64,000 nucleotides of DNA from Geobacter sp. (GTDB lineage: Bacteria > Desulfobacterota > Desulfuromonadia > Geobacterales > Pseudopelobacteraceae): the NCBI GenBank assembly GCA_003574895.1, contig PJFB01000007.1:1-64000 (forward strand), read 5' to 3'. The translations under genes were made by a program, and so were the position numbers. The stretch's first letter is position 1, and each line of letters opens with the position of its first letter. Shown here piece by piece: positions 27,227-37,600 of the stretch. The notes beneath the pieces are model-generated. The model was not told the DNA's origin and searched no databases. It saw nothing but the letters and a program-made list of their open reading frames with translations.

Positions 27227-29260
27227 TTGTTAAAGAATCTGAGTGTCAGCACAAAAATACTATCTACTATTGCAATCATCTTGATAGTAACTGCTTTAGT
27301 CGGCCTTATCTCAATAATCAAACTTTCCAACGTCACCAAAATTTCCGAGGACATGGGCCAGAATGTGATCCCCAGTGTCAGCATCCTGGCAAAATTCGGC
27401 AATAACGTGGATACGTATCGACGCTCGGAACTACAATTCTATCTGAAGAATTCTGATGCGGATCTTAAAAAATATTCCGACCGCATGATAAGGATGCAGG
27501 AAGAGATCAAGGCCGCTCGCCAGGAGTTTTTAAAACACAGCGATACTGACAACGAAAAAAGGATGATGGCAGAGTTCGATGCCACATGGGAAAGGTATGT
27601 AGCATCAGCACAAAAGGCGCTGGATCTTATTAGGGCCGGTAATGCTGCTGATGCCCAGAGCCAGACCCGTGGCGAAGGGAAAAAACTCTATGATCAGTCC
27701 AATAAAATTTTAAAAGATCTTACGGCGTATAACCAGGATGAGTCCGTAAAAGAGGTTGCAAAGGTAAACGAGGCAGCAGCAATGGCCCGCATCTGGATCA
27801 CCGTTCTCATCGTAATCGGTATCGTGATCGGAGTGTTGCTGGCCTTGGCAGTGGCCAGGGCCATAAGTGCGCCACTGCGGCGATTGGCGAGCGATGCCGG
27901 CCAGGTCGCCACCGGAGACCTGGGGGTGCAGGTACTGGTAGAGTCCCATGATGAAGTAGGACAAATGGCCGAGTCGTTCGAGAAGATGGTAAATAGTCTG
28001 AGGGAAATGATCGGCATGTTATCCGACTCATCGGCACAGGTTTCCGAGTCATCGGCCGAAATGCAGACAAATGCCATGAAAATGGCCGAGGGAGCGGAAA
28101 TTGTGGCAGTCCAGGCAATAACCGTCGCAACAGCCAGCGAAGAAATGTCCGCAACATCCGGCGACATTGCCCAGAATTGCCAGATGGCGGCAGAGAGCGC
28201 AAAACGTGCCGATCAGGCAGCCGAACATGGCAGCACTGTCGTAGAGAATTCAATCGCTGTCATGCACCGCATTGCCGAACGGGTCCAGGCATCGGCAACG
28301 ACCGTTGAGGAACTTGGCAAGCGGAGTGACCAGATCGGCTCCATTATCAGCACGATCGAAGATATTGCCGATCAGACCAATCTTTTGGCATTGAATGCCG
28401 CCATTGAAGCTGCCCGTGCCGGTGAGCAGGGGCGTGGATTTGCCGTCGTGGCCGATGAGGTCAGGGCGCTTGCAGAGCGTACTACAAAGGCTACCCATGA
28501 AATCGGCAAGATGATTAAGGCCATCCAACTCGAAACCAGATCAGCGGTTTCGGCAATGGAAGAGGGAGTAAGCGAAGTCGAGCAGGGCACCGAGGAGGCC
28601 GCACGCTCCAGAGAAGCCTTGCGCAGAATCCAGGACGAGATAAATGCCGTGAATCTGCAGGTCCAGCAGATTGCCACGGCAGCCGAGGAACAGACCGCCA
28701 CCACAAGCGAGATCAGCAACAATATCCATCAGATCACGAATGTAGCTCAGGACACTGTTGAAGGCGCCCGTAGCACATCATCCGAGGCGCAGCACCTGCT
28801 GCGACTCTCAGAGGAGTTGCAGCGGATGGTAGGCAAATTCAAGCTCTCCGAGTCCGGCAAACTGATCGTGTGGAGCAAGAGCTACAGCGTCGGCGTTGAT
28901 TCAATGGACAAAGAACACCAGCGCTTGATCGACATCATCAACAAGCTGTATGGAGCCATGCGCTCCGGTCGGGGCAAGGATGCCATCGGATCGATTCTTG
29001 ACGAATTGATCGAGTACACCAAGACCCATTTCACACATGAAGAACGGCTGATGCAGGAATCCGGCTTTGCCGGGCTTGACGAGCAAAAACGCGCCCATGG
29101 GGCATTGATCGGCCAAGTCATCGAGATCCAGACCAAATTCATTGCCGGCACTGCATTGAGTCAGGAAGTAATGAGCTTTCTCAAGAACTGGCTCGTGAAT
29201 CATATCCAAGGAATGGACAAGAGCTACGGTCCGAGCATGAACAAGAAGGGTATAAAATAA
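27227..29260 (+). CDS. Methyl-accepting chemotaxis protein with C-terminal hemerythrin domain
   Basis: The 677-residue inner membrane receptor has a first helix at about residues 8-30, a periplasmic four-helix bundle, a second helix near 190-212, and HAMP. The long signalling coiled coil has its tip sequence ([20 protein letters not shown]) at about 380. Residues 550-670 are a bacteriohemerythrin domain with all iron ligands visible: [14 protein letters not shown], the RAHG histidine and [13 protein letters not shown]. The fusion suggests oxygen or iron sensing at the cytoplasmic end. The start is a TTG eight bases after GGGGAGG. It stands alone between divergent and downstream genes. Confidence 0.95.
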   Translation: MLKNLSVSTKILSTIAIILIVTALVGLISIIKLSNVTKISEDMGQNVIPSVSILAKFGNNVDTYRRSELQFYLKNSDADLKKYSDRMIRMQEEIKAARQEFLKHSDTDNEKRMMAEFDATWERYVASAQKALDLIRAGNAADAQSQTRGEGKKLYDQSNKILKDLTAYNQDESVKEVAKVNEAAAMARIWITVLIVIGIVIGVLLALAVARAISAPLRRLASDAGQVATGDLGVQVLVESHDEVGQMAESFEKMVNSLREMIGMLSDSSAQVSESSAEMQTNAMKMAEGAEIVAVQAITVATASEEMSATSGDIAQNCQMAAESAKRADQAAEHGSTVVENSIAVMHRIAERVQASATTVEELGKRSDQIGSIISTIEDIADQTNLLALNAAIEAARAGEQGRGFAVVADEVRALAERTTKATHEIGKMIKAIQLETRSAVSAMEEGVSEVEQGTEEAARSREALRRIQDEINAVNLQVQQIATAAEEQTATTSEISNNIHQITNVAQDTVEGARSTSSEAQHLLRLSEELQRMVGKFKLSESGKLIVWSKSYSVGVDSMDKEHQRLIDIINKLYGAMRSGRGKDAIGSILDELIEYTKTHFTHEERLMQESGFAGLDEQKRAHGALIGQVIEIQTKFIAGTALSQEVMSFLKNWLVNHIQGMDKSYGPSMNKKGIK

Positions 29261-29336
29261 CTTGGCAGGCAATCGGAAAGATTCTATTATGCGATTTTTT
29301 TAAACAATTAATCAGTCTTAAACGAACAAGGGCTGC

Positions 29337-30203
29337 ATGTCACACAACCTGGATATAATCATCGGCACCTTTACAATGCGCCCCTATGTATTCGCCTTTT
29401 TCGGTGCTTACCTTTTGGCTTGCGTGCCTCACATCGGTTGGCGCCGGACAATGATTTTCACGCTTGCCGGCTACCTGATCGCCTTTGCCTCGGAGTGGCT
29501 TTCCATCAATACCGGTTTTCCCTATGGTTGGTACTATTATATCGAATCTACCAAAAACCGGGAATTATGGATTGCCGGAGTGCCGTTCTTTGATTCCCTG
29601 TCCTACGTATTTTTGACCTATTGCAGCTATGCAACAGCACTTTTCATCCTCTCCCCCCTCAAGGCATGGCGCTGGAACATGGCTACCCTTGAGACCCGCC
29701 GCATACGCAGGTCCCTCTCGGCCCTCGTATTAGGTGCTTTTCTCCAAACTTTTCTGGATATAGTCATTGATCCGGTTGCATTGCAAGGACGCCGCTGGTT
29801 TCTGGGACAGATTTACGGCTACCGCGAAAACGGCATCCACTTCGGTGTGCCGCTTTCCAATTATTGGGGGTGGCTTTTAACCAGTCTCTGCCTGGTAGGA
29901 GCCTTTCAACTGATCGATTTGCGGCGGCAAGACGGGACAGCCAGGGGATTGTGCAATCTCCCCTTTCGCTCGCTTTTGGGACCGGTGCTCTACCTGTCGG
30001 TATTGCTCTTTAATTGGGGAGTAACTCTCTGGATCGGCGAGCGCTTCATGGCCCTTTCCGGAATCCTGATCTACGCGCTGCCGATTCTTATGGTGGTTAT
30101 TCTGGCGCTACGTCGGGTAAACCGGTATTCCGGAGCGGAACTGGAGGAGCACCTTAAGGATTATCCCTGGTCGGCAAGTGAGAATTGTGCCAAGGAGCAT
30201 TGA
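29337..30203 (+). CDS. Carotenoid biosynthesis (CruF-like) integral membrane protein
   Basis: The 288-residue protein has about seven hydrophobic segments. It has the aromatic-rich GFPYGWYYYIES segment, VPFFDSLSYVFLTY, and a Asp/Pro-bearing LDIVIDPVALQGRRW block that I associate with the CruF/carotenoid 1,2-hydratase-like family. The family hydrates carotenoid ends, but most members outside known pathways have no tested role. No phytoene synthase or desaturase gene is in the window. The ATG follows AAGGG. It converges with the nucleosidase gene. The family call is from memory of these motifs. Confidence 0.68.
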   Translation: MSHNLDIIIGTFTMRPYVFAFFGAYLLACVPHIGWRRTMIFTLAGYLIAFASEWLSINTGFPYGWYYYIESTKNRELWIAGVPFFDSLSYVFLTYCSYATALFILSPLKAWRWNMATLETRRIRRSLSALVLGAFLQTFLDIVIDPVALQGRRWFLGQIYGYRENGIHFGVPLSNYWGWLLTSLCLVGAFQLIDLRRQDGTARGLCNLPFRSLLGPVLYLSVLLFNWGVTLWIGERFMALSGILIYALPILMVVILALRRVNRYSGAELEEHLKDYPWSASENCAKEH

Positions 30204-30240
30204 TCGGGATCAGGTACTCATTGATATTCCCGCTGTTTTT

Positions 30241-30963
30241 TCATAACTGCCGAAGCAACTGCTCGACTGCTTCGCCCAGACTCTTGGCCGCTTTGCGACT
30301 GTTCCGGGCCAGGCGGATGAGTTGAGGGATGATGTAGGGTCGGCGCAGGATTGTTGTAAAAACCCTGGGAGCGCGGATACGCATCTCGTCATCGCAGAAT
30401 TCGGAAATGGAAAAGCTTAACTCCTCATCCCACGGATCGCTGATGGCACGTATCCCCAGAAATGATATGCCGTGCTCAAAAGCCACCCTGGCTACGGGTG
30501 TACTTTCCATTTCCACCACAGGTTGTTTGACACTCTTTGGCAACAGTTCGGCCAACTGCTTTTTGTTGAGGATGCTGTCGCAGCTAACGAAACTCCCCCG
30601 AAGCAGAAATGAGGTACAACCGCTGTCAAGTCCATAGAGTGGCACTGGCACCTGTTCAAGACCAACACCAGTCCAGAATAACAGTTGCTCTGCCATTACT
30701 ACATCCGCAACCTTGAGTCCGGGAAGGACCCCACCACCAAATCCGGCAGAAATCATCAAATCAGGTTTTTCAGATGTTATGGCCGAAGCAGCAGAACCGG
30801 CATTGCGTGAGCCCATGCCTGACTCGCACAAGATGATGTCATGGCCCCCGGCCCTGAAGCGCCAGATACTGTGATGGCTCTGCACGGTTTTTTCGACCTG
30901 AGCCGCCTTTTCTAGGATGGCCCGCGTTTCTTCCGGCATTGCGGTTATTATTACGATTTTCAT
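30241..30963 (-). CDS. Nucleosidase/phosphorylase superfamily protein (MTA/SAH nucleosidase or futalosine hydrolase type)
   Basis: The 240-residue protein has the PNP/UDP phosphorylase fold. It starts MKIVIITAMPEETRAIL like MTA/SAH nucleosidases, has SAGFGGGV in the ribose site, VEMES with the ribose-binding Met-Glu, and RAISDPWDEE with the catalytic Asp. It cleaves the N-glycosidic bond of an adenosine- or futalosine-like nucleoside. Members serve methionine salvage, menaquinone (futalosine) or hopanoid side-chain synthesis, and the sequence does not settle which. The ATG at 30963 follows GGAG by six bases; the frame extends 21 codons upstream. Confidence 0.75.
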   Translation of the reverse strand: MKIVIITAMPEETRAILEKAAQVEKTVQSHHSIWRFRAGGHDIILCESGMGSRNAGSAASAITSEKPDLMISAGFGGGVLPGLKVADVVMAEQLLFWTGVGLEQVPVPLYGLDSGCTSFLLRGSFVSCDSILNKKQLAELLPKSVKQPVVEMESTPVARVAFEHGISFLGIRAISDPWDEELSFSISEFCDDEMRIRAPRVFTTILRRPYIIPQLIRLARNSRKAAKSLGEAVEQLLRQL

Positions 30964-31078
30964 CACGCGCTCCACGGCAGGTCCTGAAAATTGCGGGGCA
31001 AAGCCAGGCAGGCCTGCATCAAACAATCTGCACTCTACTACGGTTTAAAATCCCAGTCCATCCACAATTAGGTAATGC

Positions 31079-31107
31079 TGGACAAATCGATCTGCATATA
31101 CTATATT
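31079..31107 (+). promoter_or_regulatory. Promoter of the tRNA-Ser gene
   Basis: TGGACA (31079-31084) and TATATT (31102-31107) are 17 bases apart and would start RNA near 31114, nine bases before the mature tRNA. Confidence 0.55.
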
Positions 31108-31122
31108 TACAATTCACTTTGC

Positions 31123-31212
31123 GGAGAGATGTCCGAGCGGTTGAAGGAGCACGCCTGGAAAGCGTGTGTACGTTAACGCGTACCGAGGGTTCGAATCCCT
31201 CTCTCTCCGCCA
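31123..31212 (+). tRNA. tRNA-Ser, anticodon GGA
   Basis: The 90-base gene folds with a seven-pair acceptor stem (GGAGAGA with TCTCTCC), discriminator G and an encoded CCA end at 31210-31212. The D loop has GAGCGGTTGAAGG. The anticodon stem CACGC/GCGTG holds loop CTGGAAA, with anticodon GGA at 31157-31159 reading UCC and UCU codons. A long variable arm, typical of serine tRNA, and the GGTTCGAATCC T arm follow. A run of six T residues right after CCA probably ends transcription. Confidence 0.96.
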
Positions 31213-31306
31213 TTTTTTGAGCGGCACTGTCAAGTCACTGCTTAAGGCTTAACAGTCACGATGCTTGCCTTTGAGCAGTAGATGGCTTTTTGGAATTTGC
31301 AGACGG

Positions 31307-31416
31307 ATATGATAGCCGGGCCCCGCGCAACGGCAAGCCGTGAACTCCGCCAGGTCCGGAAGGAAGCAACGGCAGCGGCCCTCGTCGTGTGCCGCGGGCA
31401 AGCCCGGCTATCATAT
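31307..31416 (+). ncRNA. ffs: Signal recognition particle RNA (4.5S, small bacterial type)
   Basis: The ends form a long stem (ATATGATAGCCGGG with CCCGGCTATCATAT). The apical domain has the conserved Ffh-binding sequence TCCGGAAGGAAGCA with its GGAA tetraloop and the asymmetric AGCA loop, here between GTGAACTCCGCCAGG and CGGCAGCGG. The RNA binds Ffh and directs membrane protein synthesis. It is about 100-110 bases long, normal for the small type. The dnaX start follows 149 bases later, a common arrangement in this group. Confidence 0.93.
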
Positions 31417-31564
31417 GCGCCTGCAAGTGGGGGCAACATCGTGTGGCTGCCCTCTCCAACAAGTCGCACCACTTCAATTTCCAACCCGATGTCCGCACCC
31501 TTCACCCCACAACCTTTTCCCGTACGGGACGTCGGGGCGACAGACGACCTGTGAGGTTACTCTC

Positions 31565-33262
31565 TTGCCCAATGGCACGCCTTATGAAGTCCTGGCCAGG
31601 AAATACCGGCCTCAGACCTTTTCCGAACTAACAGGGCAGGAGCATGTCAGCCGCACCCTGCAAAATGCCATTGATTCGGGCCGGGTGGCACATGCCTTTC
31701 TCTTCACCGGCGCCCGCGGGGTCGGCAAGACCAGCACGGCCCGCATCCTGGCCAAGACCCTCAACTGCGAACGGGGGGTTACCCATGAACCGTGCAACGT
31801 CTGCCCATTGTGCATCGAAATCACCAAAGGGACCTCCACCGATGTTTTCGAGATAGACGGCGCTTCCAATACCGGCGTTGACGATATACGTGAACTGCGT
31901 GACAACATCCGCTATCTCCCCTCCCACAGCCGTTACAAAATCTTCATCATCGACGAAGTCCACATGCTCACCAACAACGCTTTCAATGCGCTGCTGAAGA
32001 CCCTGGAAGAACCACCGGCACACGTCAAATTCATCTTTGCCACCACAGAACCCCACAAATTGCCGGTCACCATACTCTCCCGGTGTCAGCGTTTTGATTT
32101 CAAGCGCGTTCCCCTGGCCAAGATCATTGCCCGCCTGCGGGACATCGCCGATCAGGAGGCAGTCACCATCAGCGACTCCGCCCTGGCTCTGATCGCCCGC
32201 AAAGGGGATGGCAGCATGCGTGACTCCCTGACGGCCTTCGATCAGGTATTGGCCTTTTGCGGCAACAACGCCAGTGACGAGGACGTGGTCACGCTGCTTG
32301 GCGCCGTGGACCGCCGCCTATTGGCCGACGTCTCTGCGTCGATCTTCCGTGGTGATACCCAGGGAGTGTTGGCAGGGATAAAAATGGTGGATCAGGTCGG
32401 CTACAACATGCGCCAATTCTGCCAGGAACTGATCGAGCATTTCCGTAATATGCTGGTGATTCGCTCGGTGAAGAAGCCCGAAGAGATACTCGATCTTGCT
32501 GAAGCAGAGCTCGAAGAGTTGCGCAGCCAGTCAGCAAACTTCTCCGCCCAAGAGATCCAGCGTCGCTTAACCTTGTTGGTGAAAACAGATGCCGAGATGG
32601 GCTTTGCCACCTTCCCGCGCCTAATTCTCGAGATAGCGCTGCTCAAGGCAGCCACCCTGGAGCCGGTGGTCCCGATTCAGGAACTGCTTGAGAAGATCAA
32701 GGCATTGGAAACAGGTGCCGTACATACGCCTTCACTACCTTGGGATGCAAGCCGCCCCGCAGCGCCCGTTCCAGGAGAAAAGAGCGCTGAATCCGCACGG
32801 CCAGACCAGCATCACCACAAAGCAACCGCACCCCAGCCCGAAAGCGCAAAACCAAGACCTAGTGGTGGCCACGTGAATTGGGAACGTTTTGTCGCCTTTG
32901 TACTCGAAAAACGCCCAGATATCGGATCAGTCCTGGAACATGGCAGCCCTTTGAAACAGGAACCGGGCTACATGGAAATTGGCTTTCCCGAGGCCAGCTT
33001 TTTCCTGACCAGCGCCCAAGATAGCGGTTCGATCGCGGAAATACAGGAATTGGCCAAAGCATTTACAGGTGCCGACACAATCGTGAAGGTCAAGGCCATA
33101 GCTCCTGAAGTCGGCGGAACCCCACTGTCTCTGGTTGAAAAAAAAAAGTGTGAGCGTGAGCAACATCTGCAGGACTTGAGGCAAGAAGTAAACGAACATC
33201 CTGTGATCAACGAGGCAATGCGGATTTTTGGCAGCAAGATAACCGATATACGAGAAATTTGA
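31565..33262 (+). CDS. dnaX: DNA polymerase III subunit gamma/tau
   Basis: The 565-residue clamp-loader ATPase starts at a TTG eight bases after GAGG and begins PNGTPYEVLARKYRPQTF. It has Walker A GARGVGKTSTARIL, a four-cysteine zinc module (CERGVTHEPCNVCPLC), Walker B with DEVHML and the SRC sensor LSRCQRF. The C-terminus ends with HPVINEAMRIFGSKITDIR, a common tail. An open frame runs back to 31340 through the SRP RNA and is not coding. A run of ten A residues at 33138-33147 gives an in-frame A AAA AAG slippery heptamer (33142-33148) followed in the -1 frame by GTG TGA, as in the E. coli dnaX arrangement but close to the 3' end. Confidence 0.95.
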   Translation: MPNGTPYEVLARKYRPQTFSELTGQEHVSRTLQNAIDSGRVAHAFLFTGARGVGKTSTARILAKTLNCERGVTHEPCNVCPLCIEITKGTSTDVFEIDGASNTGVDDIRELRDNIRYLPSHSRYKIFIIDEVHMLTNNAFNALLKTLEEPPAHVKFIFATTEPHKLPVTILSRCQRFDFKRVPLAKIIARLRDIADQEAVTISDSALALIARKGDGSMRDSLTAFDQVLAFCGNNASDEDVVTLLGAVDRRLLADVSASIFRGDTQGVLAGIKMVDQVGYNMRQFCQELIEHFRNMLVIRSVKKPEEILDLAEAELEELRSQSANFSAQEIQRRLTLLVKTDAEMGFATFPRLILEIALLKAATLEPVVPIQELLEKIKALETGAVHTPSLPWDASRPAAPVPGEKSAESARPDQHHHKATAPQPESAKPRPSGGHVNWERFVAFVLEKRPDIGSVLEHGSPLKQEPGYMEIGFPEASFFLTSAQDSGSIAEIQELAKAFTGADTIVKVKAIAPEVGGTPLSLVEKKKCEREQHLQDLRQEVNEHPVINEAMRIFGSKITDIREI

Positions 33263-33327
33263 TGGTGTATCGCAAGCAAACGATTGTATAACCAGGTTTT
33301 ACAAAATATCACTTTCAGGAGGGACAG

Positions 33328-33642
33328 ATGTCCAAAGGTTTAGCAAGCATAATGAAACAGGCCCAGATGATCCAGCAGAAGATGGCAAAACTCCAGGAAG
33401 AAGCCACTCAAAAAACCGCTGATGCAACCTCTGGAGGCGGAGCCGTCAATGTTACTGTCAATGGCAAAAACGAAATTTTGTCTCTGTCAATAAAGAAGGA
33501 GGCAGTAGATCCCAATGACGTGGAGATGCTGCAAGACCTGATCATCGCAGCGGTAAATGAAGCCCTCAAAAAGGTTCATGCCGAACTCTCCGAGGAAATG
33601 TCCAAGATCACCGGCGGTATGAGCATTCCAGGTTTGTTCTAG
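33328..33642 (+). CDS. YbaB/EbfC family nucleoid-associated protein
   Basis: The 104-residue protein matches the YbaB/EbfC family in length and pattern: GLASIMKQAQMIQQKMAKLQ at the start, GGGAVNVTVNGKNEILSLSI in the strand region and a helical C-terminus ending GMSIPGLF. These dimers bind DNA and usually lie between dnaX and recR, as here. The ATG follows CAGGAGGG. The gene is 65 bases after dnaX and is probably in the same transcript. Confidence 0.96.
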   Translation: MSKGLASIMKQAQMIQQKMAKLQEEATQKTADATSGGGAVNVTVNGKNEILSLSIKKEAVDPNDVEMLQDLIIAAVNEALKKVHAELSEEMSKITGGMSIPGLF

Positions 33643-33884
33643 CAAATGATCCGTTTCCAAGCGGGATCTACGGCTAAAGGCCAATCGACTCGACTAAATA
33701 TTTTAGTTCGGCTAATCAAATGATGGCCTTTGCCAGACATTGCTAGCTCGAGTCCCGTGAGTGCCGAAGCTTATTTTTATGCTCCTTAAAGGTATACGGT
33801 CATTATTGGCTCCGTTTGCAGTGAGGAGCATATTTTTAACCTCACTGTAACGCGTAAAAAAATGTTTTATTTTCGAGTAAAAAT

Positions 33885-34478
33885 ATGATAACTAACACTT
33901 CCTCGTTGACGCGTTTGGTTGGAGAATTGAAGAAATTGCCAGGAGTAGGCGAGCGCACCGCTCTGAGACTGGCGTTTCATTTGCTCAAGTCTCCCCAGAA
34001 TTTGACGGCGCTGGCTGACTCGCTTTTGGATGTCCGTAACCGAATTCGGGCGTGTTCCGTCTGTTTTTCCATTACCGAGGACGACCCATGTTCCATCTGC
34101 ACCGGCAACCGTGACAATGGGACAATCTGTGTGGTGGAAAACTTCCAGGACCTGATGGCCCTTGAACGGAGCAACGCCTATCATGGCGTATATCATGTAC
34201 TGGAAGGGGCCATATCGCCTTTGGCCGGCATCGGACCTTCGGAGCTGCGAATAGCCGAACTTTTGGAGCGAGTCGGTCAAGGCATAGTAAATGAGGTAGT
34301 CATAGCCACCAATTTCACGGTAGAAGGCGAGGCCACTGCCCTCTATCTGACCAAGGCGCTAAAATCGCTCAACGTCAAGGTGACCCGTCTGGCCCATGGC
34401 ATTCCACTGGGGAGCGACATCGAATTTGTCGATGCAGCCACTGTGCAGTGGGCATTGCAGGGGAGAAGCGAGTTGTAA
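33885..34478 (+). CDS. recR: Recombination protein RecR
   Basis: The 197-residue protein acts with RecF and RecO to load RecA at gaps. It has the helix-hairpin-helix LKKLPGVGERTALRLAFHL at about residues 15-33, and the zinc finger CSVCFSITEDDPCSIC. The Toprim domain follows (ICVVENFQDLMALERSNAYHGVYHVL), then the ATNFTVEGEATALYL block. A gap of 242 bases, without a gene, separates it from ybaB, and the ATG has only a weak upstream GAG. The length is normal. Confidence 0.96.
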   Translation: MITNTSSLTRLVGELKKLPGVGERTALRLAFHLLKSPQNLTALADSLLDVRNRIRACSVCFSITEDDPCSICTGNRDNGTICVVENFQDLMALERSNAYHGVYHVLEGAISPLAGIGPSELRIAELLERVGQGIVNEVVIATNFTVEGEATALYLTKALKSLNVKVTRLAHGIPLGSDIEFVDAATVQWALQGRSEL

Positions 34479-34602
34479 TATTTTTTTACAGGGTAATGTT
34501 CCAAAGCTCTTGCCCGGTTTTCGGGCAGATATGCCAGGTTCATGCCTATCGGCCATTTTTATACCAGCATACCAGCACTCAATCACACAAAGGAGAAAAA
34601 GA

Positions 34603-37600
34603 ATGAGCAGAAGAATGGTAACCATTGACGGTAATACCGCTGCCGCGCACGTTGCCCATGCCACCAACGAAGTTATCGCCATCTACCCCATTACGCCGTC
34701 ATCGGTGATGGGCGAAATCTCGGATGCAAAAAGCGCGGTCGGTGAAAAGAATATCTGGGGCAACGTGCCCACAGTGGTGGAAATGCAGTCCGAAGGTGGC
34801 GCTGCCGGTGCAGTGCACGGCGCACTGCAGGCTGGCGCGCTGACCACTACCTTTACTGCCAGCCAGGGTCTGTTGCTGATGATCCCAAATATGTTCAAGA
34901 TCGCCGGTGAATTGACCTCCACGGTTTTCCACGTCTCTGCCCGCGCCATTGCGGCCCAGGCGCTATCCATTTTCGGCGACCATTCCGATGTCATGTCCTG
35001 CCGCTCCACAGGCTGGGCATTCCTCTGCTCCAACAATGTCCAGGAAGTTATGGACTTTGCCTTGATCTCCCAATCTTCGACCCTTCGCTCCAGGGTACCG
35101 TTCCTACACTATTTCGACGGCTTCCGCACCTCTCACGAGGCGCTCAAGGTCGAGGAGCTGACCTTCGACGACATGCGCACCATGCTGGATGACAAACTGA
35201 TTGCAGAACACAAGGGCCGCGGACTCTGTCCTGACAGGCCGGTGATGCGCGGTACCGCCCAGAATCCCGACGTTTACTTCCAGGGACGCGAGACAGTCAA
35301 TCCTTACTACCCCGAGTGCATCGGTATCGTCGAAGAAGAGATGAACAAGTTTGCCAAGCTGACCGGCCGCAAATACAAACTGGTTGACTATGTTGGCGCC
35401 AAAGACGCCGAGCGTGTGGTTGTGGTGATGGGCTCGGGCGCAGATGTGGTCCAGGAAACCGTAGAGAACCTGGTTGCTAAAGGTGAAAAGGTCGGCGTGG
35501 TCAAAATCAGACTCTATCGTCCCTTCCCGCTGGACGCCTTCATCAAGGCCCTGCCCAAGACGGTCCAGAAGATCGCCGTGCTGGACCGCACCAAGGAACC
35601 TGGCTCTCTTGGCGAGCCTATCTACCTGGATGTGCGCACCGCCATCGGTGAGGCAATGGCCGAGAAGAAATTTTCCTTCAATGGCTATCCGGTCATCGTT
35701 GGCGGCCGTTACGGACTGGGTTCGAAGGAATTCAACCCGGCCATGGCCAAAGCTGTGCTGGATAACCTTAAGGCCGCCAAGCCGAAGAACCATTTCGTGG
35801 TCGGCATCGAGGAAGACGTAACCAACTGCAGCCTGAAACTGGACAAGGCCTACAAAAACCCGATGGACGGCGTCTACCAGGCCATGTTCTACGGTCTCGG
35901 CTCGGACGGCACCGTTGGAGCCAACAAGAATTCCATCAAGATCATTGGCGAAGAAACCAAGAACAACGCCCAGGCCTACTTCGTTTACGACTCCAAAAAG
36001 GCCGGCTCCATGACCACCTCGCACCTCCGTTTCGGTAAAAAGCCGATACGCGCCCCTTACCTGGTGCAAGAGGCAGATTTCGTGGCCTGTCACAATTTCT
36101 CTTTCCTCGAGAAATACGACATGCTCTCCAAGGCCAAGAAAGGTGCCACCTTCCTTCTGAACGCCCCCTTCGACCACACAGAGGTATGGGACAAGATGCC
36201 GGTGGAGGTACAGCAGCAGATCATCGATAAACAGCTCAAATTCTACGTAATCGACGGCGTCAAGCTGGGCAACGAGATCGGCCTCGGACCACGCATCAAC
36301 GTGATCATGCAGACCGCCTTTTTCAAGATTTCCAACATTATCCCGCTCAAGACGGCCATTGACTCCATCAAGAACGCCATCAAGAAATCCTATGGCAAAG
36401 CTGGCGAGAAGGTGCTGGAGATGAACTACAAGGCCGTGGATGCCGGTCTGAACAACCTATACGAAGTCAGTGTACCGGCCAAGGCTACCAGCAGCATCAA
36501 AATGGCTGCCGCTGTTTCCAGCAAGGCTCCCGGATTTGTCAAGGAGGTTACCGCCCCGATCATCGCCGGTCTGGGTGATGATCTGCCGGTTTCCAAGATG
36601 CCTGCCGACGGCACCTTCCCCACTGCCACCTCGCAGTACGAGAAACGCAACATTGCCATCGACATCCCGGTCTGGGACGAGAAGCTCTGCATCCAGTGCG
36701 GCATCTGCTCCTTTGTCTGTCCCCACGCCGTGGTACGCATGAAGGCCTATGACGCGGCCAAGCTCAAGGGTGCGCCCAAGGCCTTCAAGTCCGCGGACTG
36801 CAAGATCCCCGAGATGGCCGGAAAGAAACTCACCATCCAGATAGCTCCCGAAGACTGCACCGGCTGCGGAGCCTGCGCCTACAACTGTCCCGCCAAGGAC
36901 AAGCAGAATCCCAATCACAAGGCTTTGGATATGCATTTCCAGCCGCCACTGCGCGCCCAGGAAGCTGAAAATTTCGAATTTTTCCTCTCCCTGCCGGACG
37001 TGGACCCGACTCAGGTCAAAATGGATACCCTGCGCAGCAACCAATTAATCCGGCCGCTGTTCGAATTCTCCGGCGCCTGTGCCGGCTGCGGCGAAACCCC
37101 TTACCTGGGGCTTCTTTCCCGGCTGTTCGGCGATCGCATGTTGATCGCCAACGCAACCGGTTGCACATCCATCTATGGCGGCAACCTCCCCACCACCCCT
37201 TGGGCTCAGCGCGCCGACGGTCGTGGTCCGGCTTGGTCCAATTCGCTGTTCGAGGACAACGCCGAATTTGGTTTCGGTATGCGCCTGACAGTGGATCAGT
37301 TCACCAAGTCAGCCAAGGAATGTCTTGAGCTGTTAATCGCCTCCGAAGACAAGGCATGTAAAGCGGCTGCACCCCTGATGAAGGAAATCATTGCTGCGGA
37401 CCAAACCGGCCAGGCAGGCATCGAAGCTCAGCGCGAACGTGTTGCCAAGCTCAAGGGCACCCTGGCAGGATGCAAGGAGCCTACGGCACAGCTGCTGCTC
37501 CCAATTGCCGACTACCTTGTCAAGAAATCGGTCTGGTGTATCGGTGGCGACGGCTGGGCCTATGATATCGGTTACGGCGGCCTTGACCACGTCATCGCTT

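Noticed and set aside
31340-31564. In-frame extension of dnaX to 640 residues
   Set aside because: It runs through the SRP RNA and lacks similarity to DnaX; the TTG at 31565 has a good ribosome site.
34396-34602. In-frame extension of por upstream
   Set aside because: It overlaps recR, and the family N-terminus begins right after the ATG at 34603, which has AAAGGAG.
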